Positions 46,939 to 55,920 of a stretch of 64,000 nucleotides of DNA are shown here, one piece after another. Within the stretch, counting starts at the first letter, position 1; every line of letters starts with the position of its first letter. The notes below the pieces were generated by a model. It worked only from the letters and a program-made list of their open reading frames with translations, was not told the origin of the DNA and searched no databases. Source of the stretch: Actinomadura luteofluorescens (GTDB taxonomy: Bacteria > Actinomycetota > Actinomycetes > Streptosporangiales > Streptosporangiaceae); the NCBI RefSeq assembly GCF_013409365.1, contig NZ_JACCBA010000001.1, positions 1,550,001-1,614,000 of the forward strand, in the 5' to 3' direction. The position numbers and the translations under genes were made by a program.

Positions 46939-47810
46939 ACCTCGCGCGTCGCCGTCGACTGGTTGAACGTGATGAAGTGGATGCCCGGCGCGTCCTGTTC
47001 GAGCAGCTCGCCGCACAGTTCGGCGGCGTGCTCGATGCCGAGCCGGCGGACGGCCTCCGGGTCGTCCGCGACGGCCTCGAAGCGGGCCCTGACCTCGGGC
47101 GGGAACGGCGCGCCCGACAGCTGCTCGGACCGCTCGATCGTGCTGAGCCTGGTGACCGGCATGATGCCGGGCAGGATCGGCACGTCGCAGCCGGCGGCCT
47201 CGACGCGGTCGCGCAGCCGGAAGTAGTCCTCGGCGCGGAAGAACATCTGGGTGATCGCGTAGTCGGCGCCGGCCCGGCACTTGTCCACGAAGTGGCGGGT
47301 GTCGCTCTCGATGTCGCGCGAGCGCGGGTGCTTGTAGGGGAACGCGGCCACGCCGACGCAGAAGTCGCCGTAGGAGCGGATCATCCGGACCAGCTCGGCG
47401 GCGTACTCGACGCCGTCCGGGTGCTTGACCCACTCCCCCATCGGGTCGCCGGGCGGGTCGCCGCGCAGCGCCAGGACGTTGCGGACGCCGGCGGCGGCGA
47501 ACCGGCCGATCAGGTTGCGCAGCTCCGCCTGGGAGTGGTTCACGGCGGTGAAGTGCGCGACCGGGGTGAGCGTGGTGTCGGTCGCGATGCGCTCGACGAT
47601 GTCGACGGTCGTGTCGCGGGTGCCTCCGCCCGCGCCGTAGGTGACCGACACGAACGTCGGGTGCAGGGACTCCAGTTCGCGGATCGTACGCCACAGGTTC
47701 CGCGCGCCCTTGTCGGTCTTGGGCGGGAAGAACTCGAACGAGAACGAGCGCTCGCCTGAGGCGAGCAGTTCTCGGACGGTGGGGGGCCTGTCGGGGCGTA
47801 CGCGTCGCAT
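46875..47810 (-). CDS. metF: 5,10-methylenetetrahydrofolate reductase
   Basis: The 311-residue TIM-barrel protein has [56 protein letters not shown] and [15 protein letters not shown], the usual MetF motifs (Glu in the FEFFPPK segment is catalytic). It makes methyltetrahydrofolate for methionine synthesis. A TAGGCT ends 6 nt before the ATG, and there is no ribosome-binding site, so it may be leaderless. It is divergent from the prenyl synthase. Confidence 0.95.
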   Translation of the reverse strand: MRRVRPDRPPTVRELLASGERSFSFEFFPPKTDKGARNLWRTIRELESLHPTFVSVTYGAGGGTRDTTVDIVERIATDTTLTPVAHFTAVNHSQAELRNLIGRFAAAGVRNVLALRGDPPGDPMGEWVKHPDGVEYAAELVRMIRSYGDFCVGVAAFPYKHPRSRDIESDTRHFVDKCRAGADYAITQMFFRAEDYFRLRDRVEAAGCDVPILPGIMPVTRLSTIERSEQLSGAPFPPEVRARFEAVADDPEAVRRLGIEHAAELCGELLEQDAPGIHFITFNQSTATREVYALLDGAGYGARGSRPPITA

Positions 47811-47816
47811 TCGTCA

Positions 47817-47822
47817 AGCCTA
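47817..47822 (-). promoter_or_regulatory. -10 element for leaderless metF
   Basis: On the minus strand TAGGCT ends 6 nt before the metF ATG (47810), leaving no room for a leader. Confidence 0.5.
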
Positions 47823-47987
47823 CAGAAGCGCGCCCGGGCGGACCGGCGCGGACGGGGGGACGGGGGGTCCGCCCGGGGCCGCCGATCCGCGTGATGCTCG
47901 CCACACCCGACATGCGTTATGTCCGTATTTCCGAAGATCTAGCGACATCTCCCGCTTGCGATGGAGGGTGGAAAGCACCCAGGTGGA

Positions 47988-47993
47988 TACGAT
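47988..47993 (+). promoter_or_regulatory. -10 element for polyprenyl synthase
   Basis: TACGAT ends 6 nt before the ATG at 48000. A purine-rich AGGTGGA overlaps it, so a leader starting upstream with a Shine-Dalgarno is an alternative. Confidence 0.4.
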
Positions 47994-47999
47994 CTCGGC

Positions 48000-49052
48000 A
48001 TGTCGACCACCCGGATCCGCAAGGAGGTCGACGAGGCGCTGCTGGCCTTCGTCGACCGCCGGCGCCCCGCGCTGCGCGCCATCAGCGAGGACCTCGCACC
48101 GCTGCTGTCGGCCCTGGACGCCCTGCTCGGCGGCGGGAAGCGGCTGCGCCCCGCCTTCTGCTACTGGGGGTGGCGCGCGGCGGGCGGCGAGGACGGGCCC
48201 GGGATCGTGGCCGCCGCCGCGTCCCTGGAGCTGCTCCAGGCGAGCGCGCTGGTCCACGACGACGTGATGGACTCCAGCGACACCCGGCGCGGCCAGCCGT
48301 CCGTCCACCGGCGGTTCGAGGCGCTGCACCGGGCGCAGGGGTGGCCGGGCGACGCCGAGTCCTTCGGCGGCGGCGCCGCCATCCTGCTCGGCGACCTGTG
48401 CCTGGCCTGGTCGGGCGAGATGTTCGAGACCTCCGGGCTGGACGGCGCGAGCAGGCTGCGCGGCCGGGAGGTCTACGACCTGATGCGCACCGAGGTCATG
48501 TGCGGCCAGTACCTCGACATGCTGGAGGGGACGCGCCGCCAGGCGAACGTCGCCACGGCGCTGCGCGTGGTGGAGTACAAGAGCGCCAAGTACACGATCG
48601 AGCGCCCGCTGCACCTCGGCGCCGCGCTGGCCGGCGCCCGCCCCGACGTGGCGGCCGCGCTCAGCGGCTACGGCCTGCCGCTCGGCATCGCCTTCCAGCT
48701 CCGCGACGACGTGCTCGGCGTGTTCGGCGACCCGGCCGAGACCGGCAAGCCCGCCGGGGACGACCTGCGCGAGGGCAAGCGGACCGTCCTGGTCGCGCTC
48801 ACCCTGGAACGCGCCTCGGCCGCCCAGGCCGCCGCGCTGGAGCGCCGCCTCGGCGACCCGGCGCTGGACCGTCCCGGCGTGGACGAGCTGCGCGCCGTCA
48901 TCGAGGAGACCGGGGGCCTCGCCGCGTGCGAGGCCATGATCGAGCGCTACCTGCGCGAGGCGGAGAAGGCCCTGGAGACGGCACCGATCACCGCCGCCGC
49001 CCGGGAGGCGCTGGCGGAGCTCGCGGTGGCGGCCACCACGCGCAGCACCTGA
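48000..49052 (+). CDS. polyprenyl (geranylgeranyl-type) diphosphate synthase
   Basis: The 350-residue protein has GGGKRLRPAFCYWGW, the first Asp-rich motif LVHDDVMDSSDTRRGQPSVH and the second QLRDDVLGVFGDP (DDxxG, common in actinobacterial IdsA-type enzymes). It condenses isopentenyl diphosphate with allylic diphosphates to C15-C20 or longer prenyl chains; chain length is not clear. It is divergent from metF, like idsA2 beside the metF-like Rv2172c in Mycobacterium. An ATG at 47961 would extend it by 13 residues. Confidence 0.9.
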   Translation: MSTTRIRKEVDEALLAFVDRRRPALRAISEDLAPLLSALDALLGGGKRLRPAFCYWGWRAAGGEDGPGIVAAAASLELLQASALVHDDVMDSSDTRRGQPSVHRRFEALHRAQGWPGDAESFGGGAAILLGDLCLAWSGEMFETSGLDGASRLRGREVYDLMRTEVMCGQYLDMLEGTRRQANVATALRVVEYKSAKYTIERPLHLGAALAGARPDVAAALSGYGLPLGIAFQLRDDVLGVFGDPAETGKPAGDDLREGKRTVLVALTLERASAAQAAALERRLGDPALDRPGVDELRAVIEETGGLAACEAMIERYLREAEKALETAPITAAAREALAELAVAATTRST

Positions 49053-49119
49053 TCACGCGGGCCGCACGCGCCTCCCGTGACACGATCCGGCCAAGATTTC
49101 CCGGGGCACTAGAACTTTC

Positions 49120-49133
49120 CCACTGATCAGTGG
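49120..49133. promoter_or_regulatory. 14-bp palindrome before the CMD/GH3 genes
   Basis: CCACTGATCAGTGG is a perfect palindrome 13 nt before the ATG at 49147. Its size and position fit an operator for a dimeric repressor (for example TetR-type). The regulator is not encoded nearby. Confidence 0.55.
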
Positions 49134-49146
49134 CAGAAATGTCGCC

Positions 49147-49731
49147 ATGTGCGCCGACACCCCAGGAGACCGCGTCCCGCGCTTCGACCCGCTCCCCGAG
49201 GAGGAGTGGGACGACGCGGTCCGGGCCGTGACCGACACGATCGGTCCCCTCAACGTCATCACCACGCTCGCCCGGCACCCGAAGCTGTTCCGGTCGTGGA
49301 TCGGCTTCGGCTCGATGCTGCTGATGAACGGGACTCTGGGCGCCCGCGACCGCGAGCTGGCGATCCTGCGCACGGCGCACCACCGGTCCTGCGCGTACGA
49401 GTGGGACCACCACCGGCGGGTCGCGCTCGGCGCGGGGCTCACCGAGGACGAGATCGCCGCGCTCCGGAAGGATCGGGACGGGCACGGCTGGAGCGACGAC
49501 GACCGCATGGTCCTGGCCGCCGCGGACGAGCTGCACGAGCGCGGCACCGTCAGCGACGCGACGTGGACGGAACTGGCCACGCGCTTCGGCGAGCACGAGC
49601 TGATCGAGCTGGTGATGCTCATCGGCCACTACCACATGGTCGCCTTCGCGCTGAACGCCCTACGGGTCCAGAACGAGGACGACGGCCGGCACGAGGACCG
49701 GGCCCCGGGCGAGGAGGGGACGGGCGGATGA
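49147..49731 (+). CDS. carboxymuconolactone decarboxylase-family protein
   Basis: The 194-residue helical protein matches the CMD/AhpD-like family: GTLGARDRELAILRTAHHRSCAYEWDHH with a single Cys in place of CxxC, and a second half LIELVMLIGHYHMVAFALNAL. Members include decarboxylases, hydrolase-like and peroxidase proteins; with only one Cys an AhpD-type redox role is unlikely. Its stop overlaps the GH3 ATG (ATGA). A palindrome precedes it. Confidence 0.85.
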   Translation: MCADTPGDRVPRFDPLPEEEWDDAVRAVTDTIGPLNVITTLARHPKLFRSWIGFGSMLLMNGTLGARDRELAILRTAHHRSCAYEWDHHRRVALGAGLTEDEIAALRKDRDGHGWSDDDRMVLAAADELHERGTVSDATWTELATRFGEHELIELVMLIGHYHMVAFALNALRVQNEDDGRHEDRAPGEEGTGG

Positions 49732-51881
49732 GGCCGGGACGCGGACTGCCCGCGGCGGTCGCGGTCGCCTCCGCCCTGGCGCTGACGCCGTTACCGGCCG
49801 CGGCGTCCGCGCCCGGCGAGGCGCGGGCGGCGGCCGGGCGCTGCGGCGACCCGGCCCGGCGGCCGTGGTGCGACACCGCGCTGACCCCCGACCGCCGGGC
49901 GGCGCTGCTGCTGGCCCGGATGACGGGCGACGAGAAGATCTCGATGCTGGCGTCGGACGATCCGCTGGGCGGGCCGCTCGGCGGGTTCTCCGAGAACGCG
50001 CACGCCGACACCGCCGCTGGGATCGACCGGCTCGGCGTCCCCCCGGTCCGCATGGCCGACGGCCCGGCCGGCGTCCGGCAGGGCAGGGCGACGGCGCTGC
50101 CCGCGCCGATCGCGCTCGCGGCGGCCTTCGACCCGCGAGCGGCCCGGCTGTACGGCGGGACGGTCGCGTGGGAGGCCAGGCACCGGGGCAACGACCTGGT
50201 CTTCGGCCCGACCGTGGACGTCCTGCGCACGCCGCGCAACGGCCGGACGTTCGAGGGCTTCGGCGAGGACCCCTACCTGTCGGCGACCCTCGGCGTGCCG
50301 TGGATCCAGGGCGCGCAGGCGCAGGGCGTGATGACCTCGGTCAAGCACATGGCCGTCTACGCGCAGGAGACCGACCGGCTGTCGCTCGGCATGAACGTCG
50401 ACCCGCGCACGCTCCGCGAGATCTACCTGCCGCCGTTCGAGGCCGCGGTGAAGGACGCGGGCACCGCGACGGTGATGTGCGGGTTCGGCAGGCTGAACGG
50501 CCGGTGGGCCTGCCAGGACGGCGCCGTCCTCAACGGGATCCTGCGGTCGGAGTGGGGGTTCACGGGGTTCGTCCCGTCCGACCACACCGCCGCCCAGGAC
50601 GCCGCCGGAGCCGCCAACGGCGGGCTGGACATGGAACTGCCCTTCGGCATGAAGTACAACGGGCTCCTGCTGAAGCTCGCCGTCGCGCAGAAGAAGGTGA
50701 CGCAGGCCGCCATCGACGGGCACGTGCGCAACATCCTGCGGACCATGTTCAGGTTCGGGGTGTTCGACCGGCAGGCCTACCCGAACGACCTCAGCGGCGC
50801 GGACCGGACGGCGAGCCGGAACGCCGCCCGGGTCATCGAGGAGGGCGCGATCACGCTGCTGAAGAACGACGGCGTCCTCCCGCTCCAGGCTCCGAGGTCG
50901 ATCGCGCTGATCGGACGGGCCGCGCGGCAGAGCCCGAGCGGCTTCGGCTCGGCGAAGGTCGTCCCGTTCGCGACCGTGAGCGCGCAGGACGGCCTCTCGC
51001 GCCGCGCGGGCTCCGGGACCAGGGTGACCTATCACGACGGCGACGACCACCGAGGCGCTGCGGACACGGCCCGCGCCGCCGACCTCGCCATCGTGTTCGC
51101 GACCGACAGCCAGGGCGAGTTCTTCGACAAGTCGTGCCTGACGCTGCGCTGCGGTGAGCCGCTCAGGGGCGACCAGGACGGTCTGATCTCCGAGGTCGCC
51201 AAGGCCAACCCCAACACGATCGTCGTGCTGAACACGGGCGGACCTGTACTGACGCCCTGGGCCGGACAGGTGAGGGGCATCGTCGAGGCCTGGTACCCGG
51301 GGCAGGAGGCAGGGGACGCCCTGGCGCGCGTCCTGTACGGGGACGTGGACCCCGGCGGACGGCTTCCGGTGACGTTCCCCGTCAACGAGAACGACGCGCC
51401 CGCGTCCGGGAACCCGGCCCAGTACCCCGGCCTCGGCAAGAACACCACGTTCTCAGAGGGCGTCATGGTGGGCTACCGGCACTACGACGCGAAGGGCATC
51501 GCGCCCCGGTTCCCGTTCGGGCACGGCCTGTCCTACACCACCTTCGCCTACAGCGGGCTGGTCGCGACCTCCAAGTCCGTGCAGGTGACCGTCACCAACA
51601 CCGGTCGCCGCACCGGCGTCGCGGTGCCGCAGCTCTACATCGGCATGCCGTCGCCTGGCGCGGAGGTCCCGCAACCGCCCAGGCAACTCAAGGGTTACGC
51701 CAAGGTCGCCCTCGCGCCCGGCCGGAGCGCGAAGGTGACGTTCCCGCTGTCGTCGCGCTCGTTCGCCTACTGGAACGAGAAGGCGAAGGCGTGGAAGGTC
51801 GCCGCCGGCTGCTACAAGATCATGGTGGGCGAGTCGTCCCGGCGGATCGCCGAATCCGCGGCGCTCGGGACCTGCCGCTGA
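49728..51881 (+). CDS. secreted GH3-family beta-glucosidase
   Basis: The 717-residue protein has a Sec-type signal (AVAVASALALTPLPAAASA), a GH3 N-terminal barrel (GPTVDVLRTPRNGRTFEGFGEDP) and VPSDHTAAQD where the nucleophile Asp lies in the SDW-like motif; the Trp is His here. The C-terminal alpha/beta domain (ALIGRAARQS, GRLPVTFP) and a fibronectin III-like end (VQVTVTNTGRRTGVAVPQLY) follow. It should release glucose or other sugars from beta-linked oligosaccharides outside the cell. It is coupled to the CMD-family gene. Substrate is not certain. Confidence 0.9.
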   Translation: MRPGRGLPAAVAVASALALTPLPAAASAPGEARAAAGRCGDPARRPWCDTALTPDRRAALLLARMTGDEKISMLASDDPLGGPLGGFSENAHADTAAGIDRLGVPPVRMADGPAGVRQGRATALPAPIALAAAFDPRAARLYGGTVAWEARHRGNDLVFGPTVDVLRTPRNGRTFEGFGEDPYLSATLGVPWIQGAQAQGVMTSVKHMAVYAQETDRLSLGMNVDPRTLREIYLPPFEAAVKDAGTATVMCGFGRLNGRWACQDGAVLNGILRSEWGFTGFVPSDHTAAQDAAGAANGGLDMELPFGMKYNGLLLKLAVAQKKVTQAAIDGHVRNILRTMFRFGVFDRQAYPNDLSGADRTASRNAARVIEEGAITLLKNDGVLPLQAPRSIALIGRAARQSPSGFGSAKVVPFATVSAQDGLSRRAGSGTRVTYHDGDDHRGAADTARAADLAIVFATDSQGEFFDKSCLTLRCGEPLRGDQDGLISEVAKANPNTIVVLNTGGPVLTPWAGQVRGIVEAWYPGQEAGDALARVLYGDVDPGGRLPVTFPVNENDAPASGNPAQYPGLGKNTTFSEGVMVGYRHYDAKGIAPRFPFGHGLSYTTFAYSGLVATSKSVQVTVTNTGRRTGVAVPQLYIGMPSPGAEVPQPPRQLKGYAKVALAPGRSAKVTFPLSSRSFAYWNEKAKAWKVAAGCYKIMVGESSRRIAESAALGTCR

Positions 51882-51972
51882 CAGCGAAGATCGCGGTTCC
51901 CCTGCCCCACGTCACGATTACGCGGTACAAAGGGGGAGATCTTCGTCCGCCCCCGCCGAGTCGGAGTCCTCT

Positions 51973-53061
51973 GTGCCGCACGACACCTCCCGCGGGAGGA
52001 CGGATCCCCATCCCCCGCGTTCCTCTTCCCCCCGCCCCGGCCGCGCCGGCCGCGCCGGGCAGCCCCACGGCGCGCACGCCGGCCGCCCGGCCAAGGCGCA
52101 CGCCGGGCCGGGCCGCGCCCCGGCCCGCCCCGCGCACGGCCGCGACCACCAGCCCGGCGGCCCGCTGGGCCCCGACGACCCCCGCGGCCTCGGCGGCTAC
52201 ACGCTGGTCGCGCGGCTCGGCGAGGGCGGCCAGGGCGTCGTCTACCTCGGCCGGGACGGCGACGGCGAACTCGTCACCGTCAAGCTGCTGCGCGGAGGCG
52301 TGGCGGCCGGTCAAAGGGCGCGCAGCCGCTTCGCCAAGGAGGCGGACGCGGCCCTGCGGGTGTCCGGGCGGCACACCGCCCGCGTGCTGGACGCCGACAT
52401 GACCGGCGACCGCCCCTACATCGTCAGCGAGTTCGTCGAGGGGCCCTCGCTCCAGCACGTCGTCGCCGACCGCGGCCCGCTCGCCGCGCCGCGGCTCCGC
52501 AAGCTCGCGCTGCGGACCGCCGGCGCGCTGGCGGCGATCCACCGCGCCGGGATCGTGCACCGCGACTTCAAGCCCGGCAACGTGCTGCTCGGCCCGGACG
52601 GCGCCAAGGTCATCGACTTCGGCATCGCCCGCACCGCCGACGCGACCCCGCTGACCACGGGCCCGGTCGGGACGCCCGCCTACATGGCGCCCGAGCAGAT
52701 CGAGGACGAGCCGGTCGGGCCGCCCGCCGACGTGTTCGCGTGGGGCGCCGCGATGGTGTTCGCCGCGACGGGGCGCCCGCCGTTCGGCACCGGGCCGAGC
52801 GCGGCCGTCATGCGGCGCGTGACGTCGCGCAGGCCCGACCTCGGCGAGATGCAGGGGCCGCTGCGCGAGCTCGCGGCGCGCTGCCTGGACAAGAACCCCG
52901 CCGCGCGCCCGACCGCGTCGCAGATCGTCCGGGCGCTGCGCGAGGGCCAGGCCCCGGCGCCCAAGCCGCGCCCGACGCGGATCCCGCGCTACCGGTGGCG
53001 GATGATGGTCGCGCTCGGCGGCGTCGTGGCCGCCGGGTTCCTCCTCGGCGTCCTGACCTGA
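51973..53061 (+). CDS. Ser/Thr protein kinase with C-terminal membrane anchor
   Basis: The 362-residue protein has a Pro/Gly/Ala-rich basic N-terminal 70 residues, then a Hanks kinase domain: LVARLGEGGQGVVYLG (Gly loop), VTVKLL (Lys), IHRAGIVHRDFKPGNVLL (catalytic loop, HRDF), VIDFGIARTAD (DFG) and GTPAYMAPEQI. A transmembrane segment ends the protein (MMVALGGVVAAGFLLGVLT), without PASTA or other sensor domain outside. The start is a GTG at 51973. Target unknown. It follows the GH3 gene by 91 nt. Confidence 0.9.
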   Translation: MPHDTSRGRTDPHPPRSSSPRPGRAGRAGQPHGAHAGRPAKAHAGPGRAPARPAHGRDHQPGGPLGPDDPRGLGGYTLVARLGEGGQGVVYLGRDGDGELVTVKLLRGGVAAGQRARSRFAKEADAALRVSGRHTARVLDADMTGDRPYIVSEFVEGPSLQHVVADRGPLAAPRLRKLALRTAGALAAIHRAGIVHRDFKPGNVLLGPDGAKVIDFGIARTADATPLTTGPVGTPAYMAPEQIEDEPVGPPADVFAWGAAMVFAATGRPPFGTGPSAAVMRRVTSRRPDLGEMQGPLRELAARCLDKNPAARPTASQIVRALREGQAPAPKPRPTRIPRYRWRMMVALGGVVAAGFLLGVLT

Positions 53062-53074
53062 TCCGGGCCGCCGC

Positions 53075-53233
53075 TCACCAGTGCGGCGGCCGGTCCTCCA
53101 GCAGGCGCGCGTCGTCGTCGGGGGTGCGCCACTCGCCCCACCCGGTGTCGGTGTCGTCGGACGTCTGGTCCGGCAGGACGTCCAGGTCGTCGTCCAGGTC
53201 GACCACGCGGTCGTCGTCGGGTCCCACGCTCAT
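53075..53233 (-). CDS. small acidic protein, 52 aa
   Basis: The minus strand from the ATG at 53233 encodes MSVGPDDDRVVDLDDDLDVL and ends in RLLEDRPPHW; more than a third of its residues are Asp or Glu, with a WGEW motif in the middle. It is too short for most gene finders but has normal third-position GC bias. An ATG at 53242 would add three residues. Short proteins of this type with a DRPPHW ending are, as I recall, common in actinomycetes. It is convergent with the kinase gene and lies downstream of thiE. Function unknown. Confidence 0.6.
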   Translation of the reverse strand: MSVGPDDDRVVDLDDDLDVLPDQTSDDTDTGWGEWRTPDDDARLLEDRPPHW

Positions 53234-53281
53234 GATCCCCATTGTCGGCGATGCGGGGCGCGGCCCGCACCGTGATCCGCG

Positions 53282-53968
53282 TCAAACCCCGCCGAGCGGC
53301 CGGGCGGCCAGCCGCCGCGCGAACCGCTCCGCGGCGGCGCCCGGGTCGTCGGCCTCGGTGATCGCCCGGACCACCACGACGCGCTCCGCGCCCGCGGCGA
53401 GGACCTCGTCCAGGTTGCCGAGGTCGATGCCGCCGATCGCGAACCACGGCCGCGCGGCGCGCTGCGCCGCGACGTACTCCAGCAGCTTGGGGCCGGGGGC
53501 GGGGCGTCCGGGCTTGGTCGGCGTGGGCCACACCGGGCCCGCGCAGAAGTAGTCGGCGCCGGGCTCGACCGCCGCCGAGGACGCCTGCTCGCCGGAGTGC
53601 GTGGACCGGCCGATCAGCATGTCGCCGCCGACGATCTCGCGGGCGGCGGGCACCGGCAGGTCGTCCTGGCCGAGGTGCAGCACGTCCGCGCCGGCCGCGT
53701 GCGCGATGTCGGCCCGGTCGTTGACGGCCAGCAGCGCCCCGTGCCGCTCGCACGCCGCCCGGAACACCTCCAGGTGGGCGGTCTCCTGGCGGGCCTCCAG
53801 GCCCTTCTGGCGGAGCTGGACGATGTCGACGCCGCCCGCGAGCACGGCGTCGAGGAAGTCCGGCAGGTCGCCCTGGCGCTCCCGCGCGTCCGTGCAGAGG
53901 TAGAGGCGGGCGCGGCTCAGCCGGGCGCGCAGCGCGACGGCGCGCTCGGTGGGGAGGTGCCTGGACAC
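53282..53968 (-). CDS. thiE: thiamine-phosphate synthase
   Basis: The 228-residue TIM-barrel protein has [67 protein letters not shown] and [10 protein letters not shown], all ThiE signatures. It couples the thiazole and pyrimidine phosphates. The start is a GTG. No TPP riboswitch precedes it; instead two strong hairpins lie upstream. The thiOSG operon lies about 2 kb to the right. Confidence 0.94.
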   Translation of the reverse strand: MSRHLPTERAVALRARLSRARLYLCTDARERQGDLPDFLDAVLAGGVDIVQLRQKGLEARQETAHLEVFRAACERHGALLAVNDRADIAHAAGADVLHLGQDDLPVPAAREIVGGDMLIGRSTHSGEQASSAAVEPGADYFCAGPVWPTPTKPGRPAPGPKLLEYVAAQRAARPWFAIGGIDLGNLDEVLAAGAERVVVVRAITEADDPGAAAERFARRLAARPLGGV

Positions 53969-54000
53969 GGCCGGGGAACGTCCTTTCCACAGATGATCGA

Positions 54001-54037
54001 GGGGCCGCGCGCGCGGTCACCCGCCGCGCGCGACCCC
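54001..54037 (-). terminator. strong GC hairpin upstream of thiE
   Basis: GGGGCCGCGCGCGCGG, loop TCAC, and CCGCCGCGCGCGACCCC form a stem of about 15 bp with one mismatch and one bulge. It lies 33 nt before the thiE start and downstream of the Rv2175c-like gene; it may terminate that gene or form part of the thiE leader. Confidence 0.5.
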
Positions 54038-54075
54038 GCGATCGTGTCACGTGCGTCGTGCGCCTCCGGCGGCGG

Positions 54076-54130
54076 CCCAGGCCCGGACACGTAGCGAGCC
54101 GCCAGGCGAGCGAAGTGGGCCGGGCCTGGG
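54076..54130 (-). repeat. inverted repeat after the Rv2175c-like gene
   Basis: CCCAGGCCCGG (54076-54086) and CCGGGCCTGGG (54120-54130) are perfect 11-bp arms around a 33-nt loop that contains the direct repeat GCGAGC. It begins 9 nt after the stop of the gene at 54140 and could be a terminator or a structured 3' end. Confidence 0.6.
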
Positions 54131-54139
54131 GAACACGGC

Positions 54140-54523
54140 CTAGAAGGCGAGCGCCTGGGCGCGGCGGCGGACCTCGGTCCCCCGGTTCTCGGTGAGCGCG
54201 TCCACCGGCGTCCCCGGCAGCGTGTCGTCGGCGGTGAACAGCCACCGGATCGTCTCGGCCTCGTCGAAGCCGGCGTCCGACAGGAGCGTCAGGGTGCCGG
54301 GCAGTCCCTTGATGACCTGGCCGTCCTTGATGAAGGCCGCGGGCACCATCGGCTCCCCGCCCCGGCGCACCGCGAGGATGCGGTGCTCGTGGATGAGCTG
54401 CTTGATCCGGTTGGGCTTGATCCCGAGCCGCTCGGCGGTCTCCCGGAGGGTGAGCCACTCGCCGGCCAGGGCGTCGGTGCGGGGGTCCAGTGCGCTGTCA
54501 ACGGTTGCGTGCATCTGCGTCAC
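54140..54523 (-). CDS. Rv2175c-family DNA-binding protein
   Basis: The 127-residue protein has a winged-helix/MerR-like HTH (WLTLRETAERLGIKPNRIKQLIHEHRILAVRR, in parts) and the C-terminal FDEAETIRWLFTADDTLPGTPVDAL domain of the Rv2175c family. In Mycobacterium the protein is phosphorylated by the neighbouring kinase PknL, which affects DNA binding. Here two kinases lie within 5 kb on either side. The N-terminal MHATVDSALDPRTD holds possible Thr sites. Start is the GTG at 54523 or the ATG at 54514. Confidence 0.88.
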   Translation of the reverse strand: MTQMHATVDSALDPRTDALAGEWLTLRETAERLGIKPNRIKQLIHEHRILAVRRGGEPMVPAAFIKDGQVIKGLPGTLTLLSDAGFDEAETIRWLFTADDTLPGTPVDALTENRGTEVRRRAQALAF

Positions 54524-54590
54524 GCCCCCTTGCTACCACGCCTTCGGAAGGCTCAAACCCCCCGCGCAGCCGTTACGTCCTCTCCGATCG

Positions 54591-55808
54591 CTATCCGCGA
54601 ACGGCCTGCCGGACGGGCACGTCCGGGTCGGCGATCGCCTCCGGATCCACCGGCGTCCCGGCGGCGATCACGCGCCTCGCCTGCACCAGGTCGCGGGGCC
54701 GGTCGACGGTGAGGATCGCGTCGAGGCGGTCGCCGGTCAGCCACGCCACCGCCCACCTGCGGCCGGACGGGTCGCCCCGGCGCACGAGCCGCTCGGACGC
54801 CGAGTGGTCGCCCGCGTACTGGACCATGCGCCCGAACTGCTCCGACCAGAAGTACGGGGCGGCGTCGTACACGGCCTCCTGGCCGAGGAGGGTCGCGGCG
54901 GCGACCTCCGGGGCGTTCAGCGCCGCGTCCCAGTGCTCGACGAGGAGCCGCCGCCCGTAGCGGTGCGACCACCAGGCGGCGCAGTCGCCGACCGCGACGA
55001 CGTCCGGGCGCAGCGCGCCGGGGTCCTCCTCGCCCATGTAGGTCCGGAACGAGCCGTCGGTGACGACGCCGCGCTCCAGCAGCAGCCCGGAGCCCTCCAG
55101 CCAGGACAGGACGGGACGGACCCCGACGCCGACGACCACCTCGTCGGCCTCGACGCGGCCGCCTCCGGCGAGGGCGAGGCCGCCGTCGCGCACCTCCGCG
55201 ACCTTGACCCCGGTCCGCAGCTCGACGCCCGCCTCGGCGTACCAGGGGGCGGTGAGCGCGCCGGCCTCGGGGCCGAGCGCGCCCGCCAGCGGGGTGTCGG
55301 CCGCCTCCACGACGGTGACAGCGCAGCCCCGGCGGGCCGCGGCGGTGGCGACCTCGGCGCCGATCCAGCCCGCGCCGACGATCACGATGCGGGCGCCGGG
55401 GGTGAGCCGGGCGCGCAGGTCGCGCGCCTCGTCGATCGTGCGCAGCACATGCTGGCGCCCCTCCCCCGGCAGCGTGATCGGGGCGGCGCCGGTCGCGATC
55501 ACCAGCCCGTCGAAGGGCAGCCCGCCCGCCGTGGACGCCACCGTTCCGCCGCGTCCGGGCCCGTCCAGCCGCAGGCCGGTGGCGCGCTCGCCGAGCAGCA
55601 GCTCGCAGCGCAGCGCGTCCCAGTCGGCGTCCACGGTCGTGTCGTCGGACTCGCCCGCGAGGACGGCCTTCGACAGCGGCGGCCGGTCGTAGGGCCGGTG
55701 CCGCTCCGCCGACACGAGGGTCAGCGCGCCCTCGTACCCCTTGCTCCGCAGGGCCTCCACGGCGCGCACGCCGGCCAGCCCGCCACCCACGACGATGACC
55801 CTCTCCAT
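54591..55808 (-). CDS. FAD-dependent NAD(P)H ferredoxin-reductase-like oxidoreductase
   Basis: The 405-residue protein has two dinucleotide folds, VIVVGGGLAGVRAVEALRSKG for FAD and IVIVGAGWIGAEVATAAARRG for NAD(P)H, and RPDVVAVGDCAAWW near the C-terminus, with ERHRPYDRPPLSK after the first fold. This is the pattern of ferredoxin reductases that serve P450 or dioxygenase systems. No ferredoxin gene is adjacent. The ATG at 55808 is preceded by GGGTGACC. It lies between the Rv2175c-like gene and the divergent thiO operon. Confidence 0.88.
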   Translation of the reverse strand: MERVIVVGGGLAGVRAVEALRSKGYEGALTLVSAERHRPYDRPPLSKAVLAGESDDTTVDADWDALRCELLLGERATGLRLDGPGRGGTVASTAGGLPFDGLVIATGAAPITLPGEGRQHVLRTIDEARDLRARLTPGARIVIVGAGWIGAEVATAAARRGCAVTVVEAADTPLAGALGPEAGALTAPWYAEAGVELRTGVKVAEVRDGGLALAGGGRVEADEVVVGVGVRPVLSWLEGSGLLLERGVVTDGSFRTYMGEEDPGALRPDVVAVGDCAAWWSHRYGRRLLVEHWDAALNAPEVAAATLLGQEAVYDAAPYFWSEQFGRMVQYAGDHSASERLVRRGDPSGRRWAVAWLTGDRLDAILTVDRPRDLVQARRVIAAGTPVDPEAIADPDVPVRQAVRG

Positions 55809-55840
55809 GGAGGTCACCCTAACGGGCGGCGATCCGGGAG

Positions 55841-55854
55841 TGGACAGGTGTCCA
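55841..55854. promoter_or_regulatory. inverted repeat upstream of the TPP riboswitch
   Basis: TGGACA-GG-TGTCCA lies between the divergent oxidoreductase gene and the thiO leader, 27 nt before a TAAGGT (55881-55886) that could be the -10 of thiO. It may be an operator. Confidence 0.45.
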
Positions 55855-55920
55855 GGCAGTTGCCCGGTTCCCCGAGGTCGTAAGGTGGGGGCCAGCAGAA
55901 CGGCACAGCAGAACAGCACA

